Below are positions 43,596 to 53,026 of a stretch of 64,000 bases of DNA, piece by piece. The notes below the pieces were generated by a model. It was not told the origin of the DNA and ran no database searches. It saw only the letters and a program-made list of their open reading frames with translations. Positions within the stretch are counted from its first letter, which is position 1. Each line of letters begins with the position of its first letter. The stretch is taken from NCBI GenBank assembly GCA_963801065.1, contig CAWDDG010000008.1:186001-250000 (forward strand). The letters are read 5' to 3'. The position numbers were made by a program, and so were the translations under genes. This DNA comes from CAWDDG01 sp963801065 (GTDB taxonomy: Bacteria; Actinomycetota; Actinomycetes; Jiangellales; Jiangellaceae).

Positions 43596-44963
43596 GTGCG
43601 GTACTACGACAGCGTGCTCGACCTGGTCGGCGGCACTCCGCTCGTCCGGCTCGGCCGGGTGGGTGCGGGCGTACCGGCGACCGTCCTCGCCAAGGTGGAG
43701 TACTTCAACCCGGGCGGCTCGGTGAAGGATCGGATCGCGCTGCGGATGGTCGAGCAGGCCGAGAGCGACGGCCGGATCAAACCGGGCGGCACCATCGTGG
43801 AGCCCACCAGCGGCAACACCGGTATCGGGCTGGCCCTCGTCGCGCAGCGCAAGGGATACCGGTGCGTCTTCGTCTGCCCGGACAAGGTGAGCGAGGACAA
43901 GCGCAACGTCCTCAAGGCCTACGGCGCCGAGGTGGTCGTCTGCCCGACCGCCGTCCCACCCGAGCACCCGGACTCGTACTACTCGGTCTCCGACCGGCTG
44001 ACGACGGAGATCGACGGAGCGTGGAAGCCGGACCAGTACGCCAACCCGGACAACCCACGCTCGCACTACGAGACGACCGGTCCCGAGATGTGGGAGCAAA
44101 CCGACGGCAGGATCACCCACTTCGTCGCTGGGATCGGTACCGGCGGCACCATCAGCGGCGCCGGCCGGTATCTCAAGGAAGAGTCGGGCGGGCGGGTCCG
44201 CGTCGTCGGCGCGGACCCGGTGGGCTCGGTGTACTCAGGAGGTACCGGCCGGCCGTACCTCGTCGAAGGTGTCGGCGAAGACTTCTGGCCGCAGACCTAC
44301 GACCGCGACATCTGCGACGAGATCGTCGCCGTGCAGGACAAGGACTCGTTCGACATGACCAGGCGGCTGGCCCGTGAGGAGGGTCTGCTGGTCGGCGGCT
44401 CGTGCGGCATGGCCGTTGTGGCGGCTCTCGAGGTGGCGGCACGCGGGAGCGCCGAGGACGTCGTCGTCGTGTTGCTGCCCGACGGTGGGCGCGGCTATCT
44501 GTCGAAGGTGTTCAACGACGACTGGATGGCGTCCTACGGATTCGGCGACCATGGCGCGGACGGCACGACGGTCGGCGACGTGCTTCGTCGCAAGAGCGGC
44601 GACATGCCTGCGCTGGTGCACACGCACCCGAACGAGACCGTCGCTCAGGCCGTCGCCATCCTGCGCGAGTACGCGGTATCCCAGATGCCCGTGGTGCGTG
44701 CGGAGCCGCCGGTGATGGCCGCCGAGGTCGCCGGCTCGGTGGTCGAGCGCGACATCCTCGACGCACTGTTCACCGGCCGCGCACACCTGACCGATGCCGT
44801 CGAAAAACACATGTCGGCACCACTGCCGGTCGTGGGCGCGGGCGAGCCGGTGGCGACGGCGGTGACCGCCCTCGGCTCGTCAGACGCGGTGTTGGTGCTC
44901 GACGACGGCAAGCCAAGCGGCGTGCTCACCCGCGCAGACCTGCTGGGCCACCTCGCCGGTTGA
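43596..44963 (+). CDS. cbs: Cystathionine beta-synthase
   Basis: This 455-aa PLP enzyme joins serine and homocysteine to cystathionine. Lys44 in NPGGSVKDRIA binds PLP, PTSGNTGIGLAL is the substrate-binding loop, and GIGTGGTISGAGRYLKE holds the phosphate. The C-terminal part (about 335-455) carries two CBS domains for regulation. It starts with GTG 43596. With metB about 3.4 kb downstream it provides both steps around cystathionine (transsulfuration). Confidence 0.94.
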   Translation: MRYYDSVLDLVGGTPLVRLGRVGAGVPATVLAKVEYFNPGGSVKDRIALRMVEQAESDGRIKPGGTIVEPTSGNTGIGLALVAQRKGYRCVFVCPDKVSEDKRNVLKAYGAEVVVCPTAVPPEHPDSYYSVSDRLTTEIDGAWKPDQYANPDNPRSHYETTGPEMWEQTDGRITHFVAGIGTGGTISGAGRYLKEESGGRVRVVGADPVGSVYSGGTGRPYLVEGVGEDFWPQTYDRDICDEIVAVQDKDSFDMTRRLAREEGLLVGGSCGMAVVAALEVAARGSAEDVVVVLLPDGGRGYLSKVFNDDWMASYGFGDHGADGTTVGDVLRRKSGDMPALVHTHPNETVAQAVAILREYAVSQMPVVRAEPPVMAAEVAGSVVERDILDALFTGRAHLTDAVEKHMSAPLPVVGAGEPVATAVTALGSSDAVLVLDDGKPSGVLTRADLLGHLAG

Positions 44964-45085
44964 CCATGGCCGGCGCCGAACGGCCACGACATCCGCCAGC
45001 CACGCCGTGGCGCGCAAGGAAGCACTGCACCGGGCCCACAGGCGGCCGAAGCTACGTCAGGAAGTCGAGTGGGTTGGCTCGAGGT

Positions 45086-45751
45086 TCAGTCGCTGGCCTT
45101 GGCGACGCCGACGGGGCAGGACACACCGGTGCCACCGATGCCGCAGTAGCCCAGCGGGTTCTTGTCCAGGTACTGCTGGTGGTAGTCCTCGGCGTACCAG
45201 AACTCCCCGAGCGGGAGGATCTCGGTCGTGACGGCTCCGTAGCCGGCCTCGGCCAGCCGCTTCTCGTATGTGATCCGCGAAGTCTCGGCGGCGGCGCTCT
45301 GGTCGCCCGTCGTCCAGTAGATCGCGGAGCGGTACTGGGTGCCGACGTCGTTGCCCTGCCGCATGCCCTGGGTCGGGTCGTGGCCTTCCCAGAAGGCCTT
45401 GAGCAGGTCGGTGTAGCTCACCTTCTCCGGGTCATACACCACCCGGACGGCCTCGGTGTGACCGGTCGCGCCAGTGCAGACTTCCTCGTAAGTGGGGTTC
45501 GGCGTGTGCCCACCGGCGTATCCGACGGCCGTGGTCCAGACCCCGGGAATCTTCCAGAAGATGCGTTCGGCGCCCCAGAAGCAGCCGAGACCGAAGACCG
45601 CCTCCTCGTACCCGGTCGGGACGGTTTCCGCGATCGGCGTGCCGAGAACGGTATGGGTCCCCGCGAGTCCGAACGGGCGTGTGGCGCGACCGGGCAGGGC
45701 CTCGTCGGCGGTGACGAGGCGTGACTTCGCTGATCGGTCGAAGAGGTACAT
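45086..45751 (-). CDS. msrA: Peptide methionine sulfoxide reductase A
   Basis: This 221-aa enzyme reduces methionine-S-sulfoxide. The catalytic Cys is in VFGLGCFWGAERIF; GYAGGHTPNPTYEEVCTGAT and DPTQGMRQGNDVGTQYRS are the conserved substrate region, and the resolving Cys is in NPLGYCGIGGTGVSCP. The N-terminal extension of about 45 residues is usual in actinobacteria. It lies convergent with cbs and directly downstream of the MocR gene on the same strand. Confidence 0.94.
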   Translation of the reverse strand: MYLFDRSAKSRLVTADEALPGRATRPFGLAGTHTVLGTPIAETVPTGYEEAVFGLGCFWGAERIFWKIPGVWTTAVGYAGGHTPNPTYEEVCTGATGHTEAVRVVYDPEKVSYTDLLKAFWEGHDPTQGMRQGNDVGTQYRSAIYWTTGDQSAAAETSRITYEKRLAEAGYGAVTTEILPLGEFWYAEDYHQQYLDKNPLGYCGIGGTGVSCPVGVAKASD

Positions 45752-45775
45752 GCGTTCCCTTTCGTGGGTGTCTGC

Positions 45776-47230
45776 TCAGGCAAACGCTTCGACCGGGGCA
45801 CGCTGTTCCGCATCGCGGCCGTCCGTCACGGAACGGTAAGCGACGGCCAGGCGCTCGGCTGCGCCGACGAGGACGTCTGTGTCGTATATGAACGGCAACC
45901 GGAGCCGGCGCTCGAAGGCGCCGTCGACGCCGAACCGTGGGCCGGCGGCAAGGCGGAGACCGTGACCCTCTGCGGCGCCGACGAGTGCGCTGCTCACCGG
46001 CGCACCGAGGTCGCACCAGAGCACGAGGCCGCCATCTGGCATCCTCGCGGTCCATTCCGGAAGACGCTGCCTCAGTGCCTCGACGAGGACGTCGCGACGA
46101 GTGCGCAGCTCCTCGCGGCGTGGCGTCAGCACGTCGTCGGCATTGTCCAGCAGGTACGCGACTGCGAGCTGCTCGAGCAGGGGCGACGCGTTGTCGAGCG
46201 TGGCCCGGACTGCGGCCAAGCGCCGGATCGTCGCCCGGTCGGCGCGCAGCCAGCCGACTCGTAACCCACCCCAGAACGACTTGCTGGCGCTGCCGATGGT
46301 GACGATCTGTTTGTCGGATGCGTACGTCGCGAACGGCACCGGAATGTCTCGCTCGCCCAGGGACAGCTCGGCGAGCGTCTCGTCAACGACCGTGAGCGTC
46401 CGCGCCCGTCCCAGCTCACGGGCCAGCGCGGTCCGTTCGCCGTCGCTGGCCAGCAGACCGGTCGGGTTGTGGAACTCGGGCACGAGGTAAGCAAGTCGGG
46501 GGGCGGTCTGCCGCAGCGCAGCCGACAACGCCTCGACGTCCCAACCGTCGTCCATCAGCGCGACCGGAACGAGTCGGGCACCCGCGCGGCGGGCGGCGTC
46601 GAGCGCGTTCGGGTACGTCGGATGGTCGACCAGCACCCGATCGCCCTGGGTCACCACGAGACCGAGCACGAGGGAGAAGGCGTGCTGAGCCCCGGACGTG
46701 ACGAGGACCTGGTCGGGCGTGGTCGGCAGGCCCCGGGAGGTGAAGCGGCTGGCGACGGCGGACCGCAGCTCGGGCAGACCGTAGAGGCTGTAGCCGTGCC
46801 CCGGCAGGTATCGGGGCAGCTGTTCGAGCGCGGCGTCGTAGGCCTCACGAAGCGCGTGCACCGGGGCTGCGGGCGCCGCGTGCGCCAGGTCCAGCAGCTC
46901 CGTTCCGTCAGGAGCCGCCGGCGCCCACGGAGCCGCCGACGTGTCGCCGCAGCGTGAGGGAGGCAGCGTGGTCCAGGTGCCCGAACCGCGCCTGCTGACG
47001 GCGTAGCCGTGCTCACGGAGGGCGTCGTACGCGGCGGTCACCGTGGTCCGGCTCACGCTCAGCGCCGCGGCTAGCTCCCGCTCGGCCGGCAGCCGTGTGG
47101 TCAGCGCCAGACGCCCGTCGAGCACGAGCAGGCGAATCGCCGCGGTGAGCCGCGCATACGTGGGACCCGAGGCGTGCGTCGCCCAATCGCCGAGCAGCCG
47201 GCTCAGATGGGTGCCGTCGACCGACCTCAT
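45776..47230 (-). CDS. MocR-type GntR/aminotransferase regulator
   Basis: This 484-aa regulator combines an N-terminal GntR winged helix (LTTRLPAERELAAALSVSRT, then TVTAAYDALREHGYAV) with a fold-type-I aminotransferase domain. The PLP Lys is in IGSASKSFWGGLRVGWLRAD. MocR proteins control vitamin B6, GABA or amino acid genes. It is divergent to the YczE-like gene with an inverted repeat between them; YczE/YitT-type membrane proteins are a recurrent MocR neighbour, so that gene is the likely target. Start ATG 47230. Confidence 0.9.
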   Translation of the reverse strand: MRSVDGTHLSRLLGDWATHASGPTYARLTAAIRLLVLDGRLALTTRLPAERELAAALSVSRTTVTAAYDALREHGYAVSRRGSGTWTTLPPSRCGDTSAAPWAPAAPDGTELLDLAHAAPAAPVHALREAYDAALEQLPRYLPGHGYSLYGLPELRSAVASRFTSRGLPTTPDQVLVTSGAQHAFSLVLGLVVTQGDRVLVDHPTYPNALDAARRAGARLVPVALMDDGWDVEALSAALRQTAPRLAYLVPEFHNPTGLLASDGERTALARELGRARTLTVVDETLAELSLGERDIPVPFATYASDKQIVTIGSASKSFWGGLRVGWLRADRATIRRLAAVRATLDNASPLLEQLAVAYLLDNADDVLTPRREELRTRRDVLVEALRQRLPEWTARMPDGGLVLWCDLGAPVSSALVGAAEGHGLRLAAGPRFGVDGAFERRLRLPFIYDTDVLVGAAERLAVAYRSVTDGRDAEQRAPVEAFA

Positions 47231-47243
47231 GAGAGCCACTCTT

Positions 47244-47278
47244 TCACAAGTGGCTATGGCAAAACAGACCACCTGTGA
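47244..47278. promoter_or_regulatory. Putative MocR operator
   Basis: TCACAAGTGG (47244-47253) and CCACCTGTGA (47269-47278) form an inverted repeat, nine of ten positions paired, with a 15-base spacer, between the divergent MocR and YczE-like genes. Confidence 0.55.
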
Positions 47279-47297
47279 GGCAGGTTGGGTTGTCGTG

Positions 47298-48089
47298 ATG
47301 ACGCGACGCTTCGTGCAGCTCTACGCGGGACTGGTGCTCTACGGCGCCAGCATGGCCCTGATGATCCGCGCCGGACTCGGTCTGGATCCATGGGACGTCC
47401 TGCACCAGGGCATCGCCGAGCGGGTCCCTCTCTCGTTCGGCATGGTGACGATCGTCGTCGGTGCTCTGGTCCTGCTCGCCTGGATCCCGCTGCGCCAGCG
47501 GCCAGGGATCGGCACGGTGAGCAACGTCGTCGTGATCGGCCTGGCGGTAGATGCGATGCTCGCCGCCTTGCCCGCTCCTGACCTGCTGGCAATGCGGATC
47601 GTCCTGCTGGTCTCGGGCGTCGTGCTCAACGGCGTCGCCACCGCGGCGTACATCGGGGCCCGACTGGGACCAGGCCCACGCGACGGCCTGATGACCGGCC
47701 TGGTCCGCCGGACCGGACGCTCCGTCCGGCTGGTCCGGACGTCCATCGAGGTCACCGTGCTCGGCGCCGGTTGGTTGCTCGGCGGCACGGTCGGCGTCGG
47801 GACCGTCGCGTACGCGCTCGGGATCGGCCCCCTCGTCCACGTGCTGCTGCCGCTGTTGACGGTTCCGGTTGCGTCCACCGGTGGCGAGTGGTCGGCTCGG
47901 CCGCATGACCTGGCCTCGCGTCGACAGGCTGCGGACGCTCGAGCTCGGATCGCCGGGACCGCTGCGGAAACGGCTGAGCGACCTCGTCGTCCACGGCCAC
48001 AAGCGAGCCACCGCTGGGCTGCTCGCCGAGTACGCCGTCGACGGCGAGGAGATCGAACATGCCGGCGAGCGGCTCGTCCTGGTCGGTAA
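47298..48089 (+). CDS. YczE/YitT-like integral membrane protein with abnormal C-terminus
   Basis: The first about 195 residues form a five- to six-helix membrane protein of the YczE family (LVLYGASMALMIRAGLGLDP, then WDVLHQGIA and LGPGPRDGLMTGL). In relatives the protein ends near this point. Here the frame stays open for another about 65 Arg/Ala-rich residues that are a second-frame translation of the following ASCH gene, overlapping it by 185 bases. The stop codon was probably lost or the 3' end shifted. The transporter substrate is unknown; proposed links are to vitamin B6. Confidence 0.78.
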   Translation: MTRRFVQLYAGLVLYGASMALMIRAGLGLDPWDVLHQGIAERVPLSFGMVTIVVGALVLLAWIPLRQRPGIGTVSNVVVIGLAVDAMLAALPAPDLLAMRIVLLVSGVVLNGVATAAYIGARLGPGPRDGLMTGLVRRTGRSVRLVRTSIEVTVLGAGWLLGGTVGVGTVAYALGIGPLVHVLLPLLTVPVASTGGEWSARPHDLASRRQAADARARIAGTAAETAERPRRPRPQASHRWAARRVRRRRRGDRTCRRAARPGR

Positions 48090-49467
48090 CGACGGTGAGC
48101 GCCTCGCGTTGGTCGAGGTGACGAGGGTCGACGTCGTGCCGCTCAGCCGGGTCACCTGGGAGTTCGCCGACGCCGAGGGCGAGGGATACGTCGACGTCGA
48201 CGACTGGGCAACGAGCCACCGGTGGTTCTGGGAGCGCCATTCGGTCGAGACCGTACGCAGCCATACCGGGGACCCTGAGTGGGCACTGACGGGCGCGACT
48301 GACGTCGTGTGCGTATGGTTCCGGGTCGTGCAAGGTTTCGAGACACTCGCGATCCACGCCGGCCAGGAGCCGGACCCGACGACCGGCGCTGTCGTACCAC
48401 CGATCTACGCGACGAGTACCTATGCCCAGGACGGCGTCGGTGGCCTCCGCGACGGCTACGAGTACAGCCGGACGGCCAACCCCACGCGCAGGGCGCTGGA
48501 GGACTGCCTGGCCGCGCTGGAGGACGGCACCCGCGGGCTCGCCTTCGCCAGCGGCATGGCCGCCGAGGACACGCTGCTGCGCGCCGTGCTGAAGCCAGGC
48601 GACCACATCGTCATCCCGGACGACGCCTACGGCGGCACGTACCGGCTCGTCAGCAAGGTCGTCGAGCGCTGGGGCGTGTCGTGGACGCCGGCGCACGTCA
48701 CCGATCTGGGAGCCGTACGTGCCGCGATGCGTCCCGCGACGAAGGTCGTGTGGGTCGAGACGCCGACGAACCCACTGCTGGGCGTCGCCGACATCGCCGC
48801 GCTGGCGGACATGGCGCACGAGGCCGGCGCGCTACTCGTGGTCGACAACACGTTCGCGACGCCGTACCTCCAGCAGCCGCTTGCTCTGGGCGCGGACGCC
48901 GTCGTCCACTCCACGACCAAGTACTGCGGTGGGCACTCCGACGTCGTCGGCGGTGCACTCGTCGTCGCGGATACAGGGCTGGCCGACGAGCTCGCCTACC
49001 ACCAGAACGCCATCGGAGCGGTTGCCGGCCCGTTCGACGCTTGGCTCGTGCTTCGGGGGCTCCGAACGCTCGGGGTGCGCATGGACCGGCACTGCGACAA
49101 CGCCGAGCGCCTGGTGTCGCTGCTCATAGCACACCCCCGCGTCACCGAGGTCCTGTACCCAGGGCTGCCAGGGCACCGCGGACACGAGGTCGCGGCCAAA
49201 CAGATGCGCCGGTTCGGTGGCATGGTCTCGTTCCGGGTCGACGGCGGCGAGGACGCCGCGGTCGAGGTGTGCAACAGAGCTCGGCTCTTCACCTTGGCGG
49301 AGTCCCTCGGCGGTGTCGAGTCGCTGATCGAACACCCGGGCCGGATGACCCACGCGAGCGCCGCGGGGAGTCCACTCGAGGTCCCGGCCGACCTGGTGCG
49401 ACTCTCGGTCGGCATCGAGAGCGTCGAGGATCTGCTGGCCGACCTCAGCCAGGCGCTCAGTCGATGA
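47905..49467 (+). CDS. metB: In-frame ASCH domain - cystathionine gamma-synthase fusion
   Basis: Residues 1-141 form an ASCH (RNA-binding-like) domain (LRKRLSDLVVHGHKRATAGL, then WEFADAEGEGYVDVDDWATS). With no stop codon the frame continues into a complete cystathionine gamma-synthase (142-520): FETLAIHAGQEPDPTTGAVV and the PLP Lys in VVHSTTKYCGGHSDVVGG. MetB makes cystathionine from O-acyl-homoserine and cysteine. A GTG at 48328 could start MetB alone, but it has no ribosome site. Either a true fusion or a lost ASCH stop. The stop overlaps the next ATG (ATGA). Confidence 0.85.
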   Translation: MTWPRVDRLRTLELGSPGPLRKRLSDLVVHGHKRATAGLLAEYAVDGEEIEHAGERLVLVGNDGERLALVEVTRVDVVPLSRVTWEFADAEGEGYVDVDDWATSHRWFWERHSVETVRSHTGDPEWALTGATDVVCVWFRVVQGFETLAIHAGQEPDPTTGAVVPPIYATSTYAQDGVGGLRDGYEYSRTANPTRRALEDCLAALEDGTRGLAFASGMAAEDTLLRAVLKPGDHIVIPDDAYGGTYRLVSKVVERWGVSWTPAHVTDLGAVRAAMRPATKVVWVETPTNPLLGVADIAALADMAHEAGALLVVDNTFATPYLQQPLALGADAVVHSTTKYCGGHSDVVGGALVVADTGLADELAYHQNAIGAVAGPFDAWLVLRGLRTLGVRMDRHCDNAERLVSLLIAHPRVTEVLYPGLPGHRGHEVAAKQMRRFGGMVSFRVDGGEDAAVEVCNRARLFTLAESLGGVESLIEHPGRMTHASAAGSPLEVPADLVRLSVGIESVEDLLADLSQALSR

Positions 49468-50387
49468 CTGGACCCACGCCTCAGGGTGCCGGCCCGTCGC
49501 CATGGAACGCTCCATCGGGGGTCTACTACCCGCCGTCCCGGACCGGTGGCATGAGGTCGCTGCGCGGTCTGGCGACGGCCCTGCTGGTGCTGCTCTGCAT
49601 CATCGCCGCCGTCGATCTGGCCGGAGCGATCGCGTGGTTCTACCGGGCAGACCTGCTCGCCGATGCCGCCGCCGGCAACTTCGCCACTGACCGGGCCGCG
49701 AACGCTGCGGACGCCGCGGTTGGTGTGACGATCGTGTCGCACCTCCTGCTCTACGTGGCCACGGCCGTCGTGTTCATCATCTGGCAGTACCGGCACGCCA
49801 AGAACGCGGTGAACCTCGGCCGATTCCGAGGCCTGGCCCCAGGATGGGCGATCGGCGGTTGGTTCGTCCCGTTCGCCAACTTCGTCCTCCCGGGTGTTCA
49901 ACTGTTCCAGGCCGGGCGGGCGTCCGATCCCGACCTCGTCGGAGCGCCGCCAGACCGAACGGGCAGGGGGCCGGGGATCGTCATCGCGTGGGCGATCCTC
50001 TTCGGCATCAGCCTCGTTCTCCAAGGTGTAGAGAACGCTCTGTACCCGACGGACGAAAGATTCACCACCACGAGGGACATCGAGGCTGCCGCGGCCTCGG
50101 ACGCAGTCGGCGCCGTGGCATTTCTCTTCCTGATCGCCACTGCCGTCGTCTGCATTGTCATGGTCAGGTCCATGACCGGACGACAGGAGCGCGCCTACCG
50201 GGCCGCCGCCGTCCTCTGGCCTGGTCCTGGCCAGGTGTGGGGCCAGCAGCCGACCTGGAACGCTCCGGCCCAGCCCTGGACCGCTGTGCCGCCCTCGACG
50301 CCTGAGCATCCGCCGCAGGCGACAGCGCCCGAGCCACCCGCTGAGCCACCGGAGGACGTGGACCCCTGGCGGTTGCCGCCGCGATAG
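49464..50387 (+). CDS. DUF4328 membrane protein
   Basis: This 307-aa protein has four membrane helices with the DUF4328 block FRGLAPGWAIGGWFVPFANF, after a short Pro-rich N-terminus. The C-terminal 75 residues are Pro/Trp-rich and probably cytoplasmic. It is translationally coupled to metB (ATGA overlap). Role unknown. Confidence 0.88.
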   Translation: MTGPTPQGAGPSPWNAPSGVYYPPSRTGGMRSLRGLATALLVLLCIIAAVDLAGAIAWFYRADLLADAAAGNFATDRAANAADAAVGVTIVSHLLLYVATAVVFIIWQYRHAKNAVNLGRFRGLAPGWAIGGWFVPFANFVLPGVQLFQAGRASDPDLVGAPPDRTGRGPGIVIAWAILFGISLVLQGVENALYPTDERFTTTRDIEAAAASDAVGAVAFLFLIATAVVCIVMVRSMTGRQERAYRAAAVLWPGPGQVWGQQPTWNAPAQPWTAVPPSTPEHPPQATAPEPPAEPPEDVDPWRLPPR

Positions 50388-50392
50388 CCGGC

Positions 50393-51376
50393 TCAGGCGG
50401 CCAGGCTCCGCAGCGCCGGCAACACCCGCGAGCCCACCAGCTCGATCGTCCGCACGGGGTCGAGGCTCGCGACCTGGATGGCCACGTAGTCAGCACCCAA
50501 CTCCTGGACCAGCGGCCGGTACGCCTCGGCGAGCTGGTCCATGTCGCGCACGATCGTGTACTTGGCGAGGATCTCGGCCCGATCCATCTCGTCGGCGCGC
50601 TGACGCAGGATCATCGGGTCGGCCACCTCGAGCCGCCCTGGTGCGCGAAGGCCCCGCATTGATGCGAGTGCCGCCCAGGCTTCGTCGGCGTCGGCTGCCA
50701 GCACGCACCATCGCGTCGCCATGATCGTCGTCGCCGCGCCCCGCGCATCGGCTGCTGCACGGTACGGGTCGATGACCGTCTCCATCGTTTCGGCCGGGTC
50801 CTTCACGCTCGTGATCAAGCCATCCGCATGCTGGCCCGCGAACCTCGCGGATTTCGGACCGCCGGCGGCCATCCAGACCGGCACGGTGCCGACCGGCGGG
50901 CTGTAGAGCTTTGCGGCGTGGGTCGAGTAATAGGTGCCGTCGAAATCCAGCTTCTGGCCGGCGAGAAGGCCGTGGATGATGCGCAGCGCCTCCTCCAGCC
51001 GCCGGATGCGCTCGGAATATCCCGGGAAGTCCAACCCCAGCGGAGCCTCGTTGATCGCCTCGCCGGTTCCCACACCCAACCGGAACCGGCCTCCGGACAG
51101 GCGGTCGACGGTCGCGGCCGCCTGGGCGATCAGCGCCGGGTGGTAGCGGTAGAGCGGCGCCGTGACGCTTGTGGCGAGCTCGACCCGTGAGGTGGCCTGT
51201 GCGACCGCACCGAACCAGCTCCAGACGAAGCTCGCCGCCGACCTGTCGTCGACCCAGGGATGGAAGTGGTCCGCGCCGGTGACCATGTCGAACCCCGCAT
51301 GCTCGGCACCGATCGCGTGCTCGACCAGCACCTCGGGCTGGTACGACTCATGGCTGCACAACCAGGCGAACCTCAC
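50393..51376 (-). CDS. LLM-class F420-dependent oxidoreductase (TIGR03557-like)
   Basis: This 327-aa TIM-barrel enzyme has SHESYQPEVLVEHAIGAEHA, TGADHFHPWVDDRSAASFVW and GRFRLGVGTGEAINE. These resemble the F420-dependent glucose-6-phosphate dehydrogenase subgroup (TIGR03557). It probably reduces or oxidises an alcohol or sugar with F420. It is convergent with the DUF4328 gene, with five bases between stops. Confidence 0.9.
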   Translation of the reverse strand: MRFAWLCSHESYQPEVLVEHAIGAEHAGFDMVTGADHFHPWVDDRSAASFVWSWFGAVAQATSRVELATSVTAPLYRYHPALIAQAAATVDRLSGGRFRLGVGTGEAINEAPLGLDFPGYSERIRRLEEALRIIHGLLAGQKLDFDGTYYSTHAAKLYSPPVGTVPVWMAAGGPKSARFAGQHADGLITSVKDPAETMETVIDPYRAAADARGAATTIMATRWCVLAADADEAWAALASMRGLRAPGRLEVADPMILRQRADEMDRAEILAKYTIVRDMDQLAEAYRPLVQELGADYVAIQVASLDPVRTIELVGSRVLPALRSLAA

Positions 51377-51403
51377 GACGGACTCCCGCTCGACGGCTTG
51401 CGA

Positions 51404-53026
51404 TCAGGTCAACCTAGGGCCCGACCGACGGGAGGGGTTCGTCAGTCCATCGCGAGCGCGCGGCTCGCCCGGTGCGTCCTCCTCCGTCGTCCCGGTCTTC
51501 AGCGTGAGCTCGGGGATGAAGAACGCGGCCACGAAGGCGATGAGGACGAACGGCAGCGCCACCAGGAAGACGTCGTGCAGCGACCTCACCCAGGCGTCGA
51601 CGACGACTGCCTTGATGTCGGCCGGTAGCGCCTGGATCGCCTGGACGTTGTTGGCGATCTGTGTGTCGCCTCCAGCGCCCGCCGGCAGAGCACCTGCGCC
51701 GCCGGCCTCGGCCAGGTAGTGGCCCAGCCGGCTGGTGAGCACCGCTCCGAAGACGGCAGTGCCGAAGGCCGCGCCCATCGAGCGGAAGAAGATGACGCTG
51801 GACGTCGCAGAGCCCATGTCGCGCCGCTCGACGGCGTTCTGCACGACGGTCACCACGATCTGCAGCGTGAAGCCGAGTCCCGCACCGAAGACGAAGAAAT
51901 AGATCGCCGTCTGCCAGTAGGGCGTGTCGGTGCCGAGGGTCGAAAGCAGCAGCAGGCCGATGGCGATCACCCCGGCTCCGAGGATCGGGAAGATCTTGTA
52001 CCGGCCCGTGCGGGTGACGATCTGGCCGGACGAGATCGACGTCGCGAACAGGCCGACGATCATCGGCAGCAGGGCGAGCCCGGACTCGGTCGGGGACATG
52101 CCCTGGACGACCTGGAGGTAGACCGGCAGGAAGATGATGCCGCCGAACATCGCCAGACCCGTGATCAACGTGAAGATCACCGTCGGCGTGAAGACGCGGT
52201 TCCGGAAAAGCCGCATCGGGATGATCGGCTCCTCGGCTCGGAACTCGACGAGGACGAACAGACCCGCGAGCACGATACCGGCGGCGAGCAGCGCCAGCGA
52301 GAACGGGTCGCCCCAGCCGTACTCCGAACCCGCCCACGCGGTGTAGAGCAGGATCGAGGTCACGGACGCCACGATGACCGCGGCTCCCAGATAGTCGATC
52401 TTGTGGTCGCGCCGGACGTTCGGCATCTTCAGCGCGAGCGACGTGACGACGAGCGCGGCGATGCCGATCGGGATGTTGATCCAGAAGATCCACTCCCAGC
52501 CGGGTCCGTCGGTGAACCAGCCGCCGAGCAGCGGGCCGGCGATGCTGGAGACCCCGAAGACGACCCCGAAGTAGCCCTGATAGCGCCCGCGCTCCCGGGG
52601 CGGGATCACGTCGCCGATGATCGACAGAGCCAGCGCCATCAGGCCGCCGGCGCCGAGGCCCTGGATGGCCCGGCCGCCGATGAGCACGCCCATGCTGCCG
52701 GCTGCTCCGGCCACGAGCGATCCCGCCAGGAAGACGACGATCGCCGTCTGGAAGATCGGCCGTCTTCCGTAGAGGTCGGAGATCTTCCCCCACAGCGGCG
52801 TCGACGCCGTCGAGGTCAGCAGATAGACGGTGACGACCCAGGACAGGTAGTTGAGCCCACCGAGGTCGCTGACGATGCTGGGTAGCGCGGTCCCGACGAT
52901 GCTCTGGTCGAGGGCGGCGAGGAACATGCCGGCCATCAGACCGGAGAGCACGATCAGGATCTGCCGGTGTGACAAGTAGCTGGTCTCGTCGGCGGTCGGC
53001 GCCTTGGTGGCGTCAGCGATGCTCAC
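51404..53026 (-). CDS. DHA2 MFS efflux transporter (EmrB/QacA type)
   Basis: This 540-aa 14-helix drug exporter has the DHA2 start FLAALDQSIVGTALPSIVSD, motif A GKISDLYGRR and GPLLGGWFTDGPGWEWIFWI. It starts with a GTG that overlaps the MarR stop (GTGA at 53023-53026), so the regulator and pump are one coupled unit, as in many MarR-controlled efflux systems. Confidence 0.93.
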   Translation of the reverse strand: MSIADATKAPTADETSYLSHRQILIVLSGLMAGMFLAALDQSIVGTALPSIVSDLGGLNYLSWVVTVYLLTSTASTPLWGKISDLYGRRPIFQTAIVVFLAGSLVAGAAGSMGVLIGGRAIQGLGAGGLMALALSIIGDVIPPRERGRYQGYFGVVFGVSSIAGPLLGGWFTDGPGWEWIFWINIPIGIAALVVTSLALKMPNVRRDHKIDYLGAAVIVASVTSILLYTAWAGSEYGWGDPFSLALLAAGIVLAGLFVLVEFRAEEPIIPMRLFRNRVFTPTVIFTLITGLAMFGGIIFLPVYLQVVQGMSPTESGLALLPMIVGLFATSISSGQIVTRTGRYKIFPILGAGVIAIGLLLLSTLGTDTPYWQTAIYFFVFGAGLGFTLQIVVTVVQNAVERRDMGSATSSVIFFRSMGAAFGTAVFGAVLTSRLGHYLAEAGGAGALPAGAGGDTQIANNVQAIQALPADIKAVVVDAWVRSLHDVFLVALPFVLIAFVAAFFIPELTLKTGTTEEDAPGEPRARDGLTNPSRRSGPRLT

